This document shows, in pieces, positions 58,553 through 64,000 of a stretch of DNA of 64,000 nt (position 1 is its first letter; each line of letters opens with the position of its first letter). A program made the position numbers and the translations under genes. The notes under the pieces are model-generated. The model saw only the letters and a list, made by a program, of their open reading frames with translations. It was not told the origin of the DNA and made no database searches. Origin of the DNA: Alistipes sp. (GTDB lineage: Bacteria; Bacteroidota; Bacteroidia; Bacteroidales; Rikenellaceae). The stretch covers positions 62,001 to 126,000 of the forward strand of contig JAGBAX010000007.1 of assembly GCA_017938765.1 (NCBI GenBank). Direction: 5' to 3'.

Positions 58553-59761
58553 ATGGATAGCATTATTGAGCAACTTGCCTCGCAGAGGGTGTGGGAGGAG
58601 TACCTTGCCTATCGTCTGAAGAGGGGTCGTCTAAACTGGAACGAGTTTTGTGATACGGATACTTTTGTGGAGACAGAGCGGTATCTGCCCTTGGTGAGTA
58701 GCATCCTTGAGGGAGGCTCACTCTCTATTCCCTATAAGCGCGAGATAAACAAGATGGGAACGAATAAAAAGCGCGTTGTCTACTCTTTTAACGATGAGGA
58801 GATGACGTTGCTCAAGGTTATGTCCCACCTGCTCTATAAGTATGACGAGACTTTTGCTCCTAACTGCTACGCTTTTCGCCGAGGTGTTCGCGTGGCGGAT
58901 GCAGTTACAAGGCTCTACCGAAAGGTGCGACATAGAGGTCTGTGGGCGTATAAACTCGATATCCACAACTACTTCAACTCTATATCTATACCGATTCTTC
59001 TGCCACAGCTCAAGCAACTGCTTGCCGATGACAAGCCTCTGTATGACTTCTTTGAACGCCTGCTCTCGGATGGTCGTTGTCTTACAAATGAGCAGGTTGT
59101 TGTGGAGCAGAGGGGTGTTATGGCTGGTGTACCAGTGGCTTCATTCCTTGCAAATGTATATCTTAACGAGGTGGACCACTACTTTGCTAATCAGGGAGTT
59201 ATCTACGCTCGCTACTCAGACGATATAATACTTTTTGCTTCTGATAGTAGTCAGTTGCAGAGCCACAGGGCAAAGATTCTTGAGTTTCTTGATAAGTACC
59301 ACCTTGAGGTTAATCCGACAAAGGAGAGAATCTACTCGCCCGACAAGCCGTATGAGTTTCTGGGATTTAGGTGTGGACAAAATGGTATTGACATCTCCCA
59401 CTCTGGCGTAGAGAAGATGAAGGGTAAGATTCGCCGTAAGATGCGCGCCCTGCTACGCTGGAAAGAGCGCAACGGCCACTCTGCCGAGCGCGCTATGACG
59501 GCTATGATAAGGTATTTTAACCGCAAGTTTTTTGATACTAACCTTGACGGTATGCTCACTTGGTCGCGCTGGTACTTCCCCGTAATCACGACTACTGAAG
59601 CTCTAAAAGAGATAGACCATTTTATGCAACAATCTATCCGCGTGCTATCTACAGGTCGCCACAATAAATCTAACTACCGCATAACCTACGAAAAAATCAA
59701 GGCTCTGGGCTATAGAAGCCTTGTGCACGAGTTTTATAAACAGAAAGAGCAGCGAGAGTAA
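58553..59761 (+). CDS. Reverse transcriptase of retron/UG (defence-associated) type
   Basis: A 402-residue RNA-directed DNA polymerase. Fingers/palm motifs in order are FAPNCYAFRRG (residues 101-111), motif A YKLDIHNYFNS (Asp136), GVMAGVPVASFLANVYLNEVD (188-208; key VPVASFLAN), the active site YARYSDDIILFA (Asp223, Asp224) and YEFLGFRCGQNG (267-278). A helical thumb-like C-terminus ends KIKALGYRSLVHEFYKQ. The ASFLAN version differs from the LTSQ motif of DGR enzymes and the PQGAPTSP of retrons, and there is no maturase or endonuclease domain. Expression is through the operon promoter at 57377. It has no Shine-Dalgarno sequence; T8 immediately precedes the start. Confidence 0.88.
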   Translation: MDSIIEQLASQRVWEEYLAYRLKRGRLNWNEFCDTDTFVETERYLPLVSSILEGGSLSIPYKREINKMGTNKKRVVYSFNDEEMTLLKVMSHLLYKYDETFAPNCYAFRRGVRVADAVTRLYRKVRHRGLWAYKLDIHNYFNSISIPILLPQLKQLLADDKPLYDFFERLLSDGRCLTNEQVVVEQRGVMAGVPVASFLANVYLNEVDHYFANQGVIYARYSDDIILFASDSSQLQSHRAKILEFLDKYHLEVNPTKERIYSPDKPYEFLGFRCGQNGIDISHSGVEKMKGKIRRKMRALLRWKERNGHSAERAMTAMIRYFNRKFFDTNLDGMLTWSRWYFPVITTTEALKEIDHFMQQSIRVLSTGRHNKSNYRITYEKIKALGYRSLVHEFYKQKEQRE

Positions 59762-59785
59762 CCAATTTTTACACATTATTATATT

Positions 59786-59824
59786 GTCAAGATAGTGAAA
59801 TATTAATATTTTTCGCTATCTTTG
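59786..59824 (+). promoter_or_regulatory. Promoter of gcvP inside a palindrome
   Basis: TATCTTTG at 59817-59824 is the -7 box, 28 bases before the ATG. AAGATAG on the left and CTATCTT on the right flank the self-complementary core AAATATTAATATTT. The palindrome could end the RT transcript or serve as an operator for gcvP. Confidence 0.55.
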
Positions 59825-59851
59825 TGCTATTAACTATAAAATGAAATAATT

Positions 59852-62674
59852 ATGTTTGACAAGTTTTCTGCAAGACATATCGGCACTACAGATGACAATC
59901 AGCTCTCTGAGATGCTGGAGGTTATCGGTGTAAGTAGCGTTGAGGAGCTTATCGGAGAGGTTATTCCCGACAATATCCGCCTTGAGCAGCCACTGGAGCT
60001 TAGTGAGGCGATGAGCGAGTATGAGTTCCGCGAGCATATCACACAGCTTGCCGACCTTAACGAGCCTTACCGCTCATTTATCGGTATGGGATACTATCCA
60101 AATGCTGTCAGCGCAGCCATTATGCGCAATGTTTTTGAGAATCCTGCGTGGTATACATCCTACACCCCTTATCAGGCTGAGATTTCGCAGGGTCGCCTTG
60201 AGGCACTGCTCAACTTCCAGACCGCTATCTGCTCCCTTACGGGCATGGAGATTGCAAACTGCTCACTACTTGACCAAGGTACAGCTGTTGCCGAGGCTAT
60301 GCTGATGATGTACTCCCTGCGCTCACGCGAGGCGGTCAAGGAGGGCAGAAATCAGATTTTTGTAGATGAAAATATCTTCCCACATACCCTTGATGTGCTT
60401 CTGACTCGTTCAGAGCCATTCGGCATTGAGCTTATCATAGATAACTTTGCAGAGTATACATTCACTGGCAAGGAGTTCGGTGCTATACTTCAGTACCCTG
60501 CTGCTAATGGCGAGATTCGTGACTATAATGCCTTTGTCGCTGCGGCACACGCTGCGGGCGCGCTGGTGGCTGTAGATGCAGACCTGCTCTCGCTTGCCCT
60601 GCTGACCCCTCCAGCCGAGTGGGGTGCAGATATCGCTGTGGGTACTACCCAGCGTCTGGGTTGCCCTATGGGCTTTGGTGGCCCATCGGCGGGCTATATG
60701 GCTACTCGCGAGGCTTACAAGCGTAATATGCCTGGTAGAATTATCGGCGTCTCTGTAGACCGTCTGGGTAATAAGGCTCTGCGTATGTCGCTCCAGATGC
60801 GTGAGCAACATATTAAGCGCGAGCGCGCAACATCAAACATCTGTACAGCCTCTGCCCTTATGGCCTCTATCGTGGGCTTCCACTGCGTATATAACGGTGC
60901 TGAGGGTCTTGCTCGCGCAGCGATGACGGCTCATACCGCCGCTGTGTCGGTTGCCAAAAACCTTGAGGATATGGGTTATGAGCTTGTCTGCGACACCTTC
61001 TTTGATACTATTGAGGTTGTTGCCGATGCGGCTGTCGTTGAGTCTGTGGCCCTTGAGAACGGTATTAACTTCTACTATCCTACTGAGGACCGCGTGCGTA
61101 TAGCCTTTGACGAGGTTACAACTATTGAGGAGATTGTCTCCGTAATTGGCATATTCGCTACTGCTGCGGGTGTGGATATGGGCGAGATGATGATTGCCGC
61201 TAACCATAACATCCCTGTAGAGCTGCGCCGAACAACGCCTCTGCTTGCCGAGCCAGTGTTCAACCGCTACCGCTCTGAGAGCGACCTTATGCGATATATC
61301 AAGCGCCTTGAGCTGAGAGATATCTCACTTGCCAACTCAATGATTTCATTAGGTAGCTGTACTATGAAGCTCAATGCGGCAGCTATTATGCAGCCACTAT
61401 CTCTTGCGGGCTTCCAGAATGTACACCCATTTGCTCCTGCCGACCAAGCGGAGGGCTACCTGCAGCTTATTGAGGAGCTTGAGCGCGACCTTGCTACTAT
61501 CACAGGCTTTGAGGCCTGCTCACTGCAGCCAAATTCGGGTGCTGCGGGCGAGTATGCGGGACTTATGGTTATCCGCGCATACCACCAGAGTCGCGGTCAG
61601 GGATACCGTAATGTGGTGCTTATCCCAGCCTCTGCACACGGCACAAATCCAGCCTCGGCAGCTATGGCGGGCATGAAGATAGTTACTGTCGCTTGCGATG
61701 CTAACGGAAATATTGATGTTGAGGATTTGAAGGCCAAGGCGGCTCAGCACTCTGCCGAGCTGTGCGCACTGATGGTTACATACCCATCTACTCACGGTGT
61801 GTTTGAGAGCCGTATTCGCGAGATTGTAGACGCTGTTCACGATGCGGGTGGCGAGGTATATATGGATGGCGCAAATATGAATGCACAGGTGGGTCTAACT
61901 AATCCAGGCTTTATCGGTGCTGATGTCTGCCACCTTAACCTGCATAAGACCTTTGCAATGCCTCACGGCGGTGGTGGTCCAGGCGTAGGTCCAATCTGCT
62001 GTGCAAAGCACTTGGCGCCATTCTTGCCGTCACACTCTGTCGTGGCTACAGGTGGCGAGCAGGGCATAACTGCCGTATCTTCAGCACCTTGGGGCTCGGC
62101 TATGCTTCTGCCAATAACCTATGGATATATCAAGATGCTTGGCGAGGAGGGTCTGCGCGCTGCTACGCAGATGGCAATTGTCAATGCTAACTATATGGCT
62201 TCGGCAATCAAGGAGGAGTTCCGCACATACTACTCTGGCGAGACTGGCCGCGTGGCACACGAGATGATTCTTGACCTTACACACTTCAAGCGCGAGTATG
62301 GCGTAGATTGTGGCGATATAGCCCACCGCCTTATGGACTACGGCTTCCACGCACCAACCCTCTCATTCCCAGTGCATGAGACCCTTATGGTTGAGCCTAC
62401 CGAGAGTGAGCCTAAAGAGGAGATGGACCGCTTTATTGAGGCTCTTGTCGCTATCAAGCGCGAGTGCGAGGCTATCGCGGGCGAGGCAGATAATGTCGTT
62501 GCTAATGCCCCTCATACCGCTGCCGAGATTGCGGGCGAGTGGAACCACCCATACTCCCGCCAGCAGGCTGTGCTGCCACTTGCGTGGGTCGGCGTGTCCA
62601 AGTTCTTCCCTTATGTCTCAAAGATTGATAACGGCTACGGCGATAGAAACCTTGTGGCAGTAAATAGGGATTAA
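59852..62674 (+). CDS. gcvP: Glycine dehydrogenase (decarboxylating), P protein
   Basis: PLP-dependent decarboxylase of the glycine cleavage system. The full single-chain form (940 residues) contains both halves. The N-terminus FSARHIGTTDDNQLSEML and SFIGMGYYPNAVSAAIMRNVFENPAWYTSYTPYQAEISQGRLEALLNFQT (abbreviated) mark the first half. GSCTMKLNAAA, ANMNAQVGLTNPG and the PLP lysine in CHLNLHKTFAMPHGGGGPG mark the second. Other cleavage-system genes (gcvT, gcvH, lpd) are not in the window. Confidence 0.97.
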   Translation: MFDKFSARHIGTTDDNQLSEMLEVIGVSSVEELIGEVIPDNIRLEQPLELSEAMSEYEFREHITQLADLNEPYRSFIGMGYYPNAVSAAIMRNVFENPAWYTSYTPYQAEISQGRLEALLNFQTAICSLTGMEIANCSLLDQGTAVAEAMLMMYSLRSREAVKEGRNQIFVDENIFPHTLDVLLTRSEPFGIELIIDNFAEYTFTGKEFGAILQYPAANGEIRDYNAFVAAAHAAGALVAVDADLLSLALLTPPAEWGADIAVGTTQRLGCPMGFGGPSAGYMATREAYKRNMPGRIIGVSVDRLGNKALRMSLQMREQHIKRERATSNICTASALMASIVGFHCVYNGAEGLARAAMTAHTAAVSVAKNLEDMGYELVCDTFFDTIEVVADAAVVESVALENGINFYYPTEDRVRIAFDEVTTIEEIVSVIGIFATAAGVDMGEMMIAANHNIPVELRRTTPLLAEPVFNRYRSESDLMRYIKRLELRDISLANSMISLGSCTMKLNAAAIMQPLSLAGFQNVHPFAPADQAEGYLQLIEELERDLATITGFEACSLQPNSGAAGEYAGLMVIRAYHQSRGQGYRNVVLIPASAHGTNPASAAMAGMKIVTVACDANGNIDVEDLKAKAAQHSAELCALMVTYPSTHGVFESRIREIVDAVHDAGGEVYMDGANMNAQVGLTNPGFIGADVCHLNLHKTFAMPHGGGGPGVGPICCAKHLAPFLPSHSVVATGGEQGITAVSSAPWGSAMLLPITYGYIKMLGEEGLRAATQMAIVNANYMASAIKEEFRTYYSGETGRVAHEMILDLTHFKREYGVDCGDIAHRLMDYGFHAPTLSFPVHETLMVEPTESEPKEEMDRFIEALVAIKRECEAIAGEADNVVANAPHTAAEIAGEWNHPYSRQQAVLPLAWVGVSKFFPYVSKIDNGYGDRNLVAVNRD

Positions 62675-62696
62675 TTGTAAATCCAAATAAAAGCAC

Positions 62697-62704
62697 TATA
62701 TTTG
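62697..62704 (+). promoter_or_regulatory. Promoter -7 box of slyD
   Basis: TATATTTG, 28 bases before the slyD ATG. Confidence 0.55.
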
Positions 62705-62732
62705 CAAACCAAAATTTAAAAATATCAAGACG

Positions 62733-63278
62733 ATGAAAGTAGAAAACAGCAAAATGGTTGCGGTAAACTATACCCTTACCGTAGACGGAGAGATTGCAGA
62801 TAGAAATCCAGAGGGCAAGCCACTGGAGTTTGTATGTGGCGCAGGTATGCTCCTTCCAAAGTTTGAGGGCGCGCTTATGGGCAAAGAGCCAGGCGATAAG
62901 GTCTCATTCACCCTTGAGCCAGCAGATGGCTACGGCGAGGTTATCGCAGATGCTATCGTAGACCTTCCAAAGAATATCTTTATGATTGACGGCAAGATTG
63001 CTGAGGATATCCTCTTTGAGGGCAATATCGTGCCAATGTCAGACGCCGAGGGTCACCGTATGAACGGTATTATCCGCGCTGTTAAGGAGGAGACCGTAAC
63101 TATGGACTTCAACCACCCTATGGCAGGCAAGACCCTTAACTTTGATGTTGAGGTAGTCTCTGTTCGCGATGTTACACCTGAGGACCTTCAGGGTAGCTGT
63201 GGTTGCGGTTGCGGCGATGGCTGCGACTGTGGCGAGCACGAGTGCGGTGATGGTTGCGACTGCGGCGGCTGCCACTAA
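62733..63278 (+). CDS. slyD: SlyD-type FKBP peptidyl-prolyl isomerase with Cys/His metal-binding tail
   Basis: Cytoplasmic folding catalyst and metallochaperone of 181 residues. The FKBP domain with the inserted-in-flap region spans residues 1-145 (MKVENSKMVAVNYTLTVDGE; LLPKFEGALMGKEPGDKVSF; PADGYGEV; abbreviated). The tail (residues ~155-181) is a string of Cys, Gly, Asp and His: GSCGCGCGDGCDCG, then EHECGDGCDCGGCH. E. coli SlyD uses such a tail to bind nickel, zinc and copper and to feed hydrogenase maturation; here that is inference. Monocistronic. Confidence 0.95.
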   Translation: MKVENSKMVAVNYTLTVDGEIADRNPEGKPLEFVCGAGMLLPKFEGALMGKEPGDKVSFTLEPADGYGEVIADAIVDLPKNIFMIDGKIAEDILFEGNIVPMSDAEGHRMNGIIRAVKEETVTMDFNHPMAGKTLNFDVEVVSVRDVTPEDLQGSCGCGCGDGCDCGEHECGDGCDCGGCH

Positions 63279-63294
63279 ACAGCATCCACCCATA

Positions 63295-63331
63295 AAAAAT
63301 CGGCAGGAGACACCCTCTTGCCGATTTTTTT
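63295..63331 (+). terminator. Terminator of slyD
   Basis: AAAATCGGCA pairs with TTGCCGATTTT around GGAGACACCCTC, followed by T7. It is nearly the same hairpin as at 63801-63833. Confidence 0.9.
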
Positions 63332-63365
63332 GTTCTGTATGGTTGCATTTATCGTCTAAAAGATG

Positions 63366-63373
63366 TACATTTG
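63366..63373 (+). promoter_or_regulatory. Promoter -7 box of the PH-domain gene
   Basis: TACATTTG, 26 bases before the ATG. Confidence 0.5.
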
Positions 63374-63399
63374 TATTACTAACCAAAAACTAATATACT

Positions 63400-63774
63400 A
63401 TGTCACTTTTTGATGCCATACTGGGTAATGCAACCGCAGTAAACCTTGAGGAACTAACACAGGAGTTCAGCGATATCCTTGTTCCGGGCGAGGTTATAGA
63501 GTCCGCCTTTGTTGTAATCCGCGATAAGTGGGTATTTACTAACAAACGCCTTATTCTTCTTGATGTACAGGGACTTACAGGTAGAAAGCGCGAGTATATG
63601 ACCATCCCTTATCGTTCTGTAGACCGCTTCTGTATTGAGACAGCCGGCACGCTTGACGACGACTGCGAGATGAAAATTTGGGTCAAGGGCATGGCCGAGC
63701 CGCTTGTTAAGGAGTTCAAGCGCAACACCGACATCAAGGGACTCCAGCGCGCTCTGGCTTCACACGTGCTGTAA
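63400..63774 (+). CDS. Bacterial PH-domain protein
   Basis: A 124-residue protein with a bacterial pleckstrin-homology fold (bPH_1 / YvbH-type). The diagnostic pattern is GEVIESAFVVIRDKWVFTNKRLILLDVQGLTGRKREYMTIPYRSV (abbreviated; core FTNKRLILLDVQG and IPYRSVDRFCIETAG). It has no signal peptide or membrane segment. Such proteins form oligomers whose function is unknown; some respond to stress. It sits between two near-identical terminators, so it is monocistronic. Confidence 0.88.
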   Translation: MSLFDAILGNATAVNLEELTQEFSDILVPGEVIESAFVVIRDKWVFTNKRLILLDVQGLTGRKREYMTIPYRSVDRFCIETAGTLDDDCEMKIWVKGMAEPLVKEFKRNTDIKGLQRALASHVL

Positions 63775-63800
63775 TCCCATCCCCAAAACCAGAAAACACA

Positions 63801-63833
63801 ATCGGCAAGAGACCCCTCCTGCCGATTTTTTTG
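63801..63833 (+). terminator. Terminator of the PH-domain gene
   Basis: AATCGGCA-AGAGACCCCTCC-TGCCGATT followed by T7. From 63835 to the end of the window I see no gene or recognisable element. Confidence 0.9.
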
Positions 63834-64000
63834 TCTACACCGCTACAGGTTGAACCGACCTCTCATTTTGATTTTACCTACTTTTACGCAACCGTCCGAG
63901 GGGTTGAACGGTCGCCGCAGGTTTGAGCAGAGCGAACAAGGCAGATGCAATCGCAGATTGTTGTGGTTGAAGAACGATGTATGAAAATCTATTTTCAAGT

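Noticed and set aside
58553..59761. The RT as part of a diversity-generating retroelement acting on the lectin-like protein at 27549
   Set aside because: The RT lacks the LTSQ-type motif of DGR enzymes, no accessory Avd-like gene is seen, and no sequence near the RT matches the 3' loops of the lectin-like gene as a template repeat. The distance is 30 kb.
63835..64000. Start of another gene at the window end
   Set aside because: No start codon with a sustained open frame or promoter box could be supported before the sequence ends.

Overview
The window reads as a chromosomal segment of a Bacteroidales bacterium; family and genus cannot be fixed from it. The support is a SusC/SusD pair, a short primary sigma factor without region 1.1, an S16 with a long Ala/Glu tail, a Bacteroidetes-type NadE and LysS, and near-universal TAnnTTTG promoter boxes about 20 bases after a TTG/TTTG element, with few Shine-Dalgarno sequences. 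I see no tRNA, rRNA, CRISPR array, transposase or prophage. Layout: 1-2905 holds the lysS 3' end, tpiA and queA, separated by structured intergenic repeats. 3537-11542 is a SusC/SusD/large-lipoprotein uptake operon without enzymes. 11804-12835 is rpsP-rimM. 12880-17878 (minus) is an OPT peptide transporter, peptidase T and NAD synthetase operon, in which NadE has lost two of its three glutaminase catalytic residues. 18068-22520 (minus) holds an orphan four-helix-bundle protein and a manC-murF-GH13 operon. 22597-26161 is pssA, a putative porin and a lytic transglycosylase. 26141-29258 holds a methyltransferase-family membrane protein, a nitroreductase and a secreted protein with tandem C-type-lectin-like domains. 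29627-30514 is rplS plus an SSB-tailed DUF3127 protein, bracketed by an inverted duplication. 30627-36078 covers rnc, fabF, acpP, pepE, yraN, waaA and a P-II-like protein. 36084-42244 (minus) is a tetR-tolC-acrA-acrB efflux operon with a clear candidate operator. 42391-55737 (minus) is mostly housekeeping: rpoD, an HtrA protease, an esterase, a decayed thioredoxin/lectin-like gene, a sugar-phosphate antiporter with mtlD, then radC, folC, lnt, def, ruvX and glyS. 55905-57353 is a Big_2 lipoprotein. 59852 to the end carries gcvP, slyD and a PH-domain protein. The most unusual locus is 57377-59761: one promoter, two paralogous small proteins of unknown function (the second membrane-anchored), a roughly 130-base structured non-coding segment closed by an 8-bp stem and followed by a T-tract, and then a 402-residue reverse transcriptase with a YSDD active site. 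This is the layout of retrons and defence-associated RTs with a dedicated ncRNA, but the RT lacks the DGR and classical retron signatures I would expect and the two companion proteins belong to no family I recognise. Other leads are a pair of oppositely oriented ~220-bp elements whose hairpin arms differ in sequence but keep their pairing, arrays of a GGCYAAY heptamer in at least nine intergenic places (one supplies the ruvX stop codon), the catalytically incomplete NadE glutaminase domain, and a frameshifted deletion remnant of a lectin-like domain.
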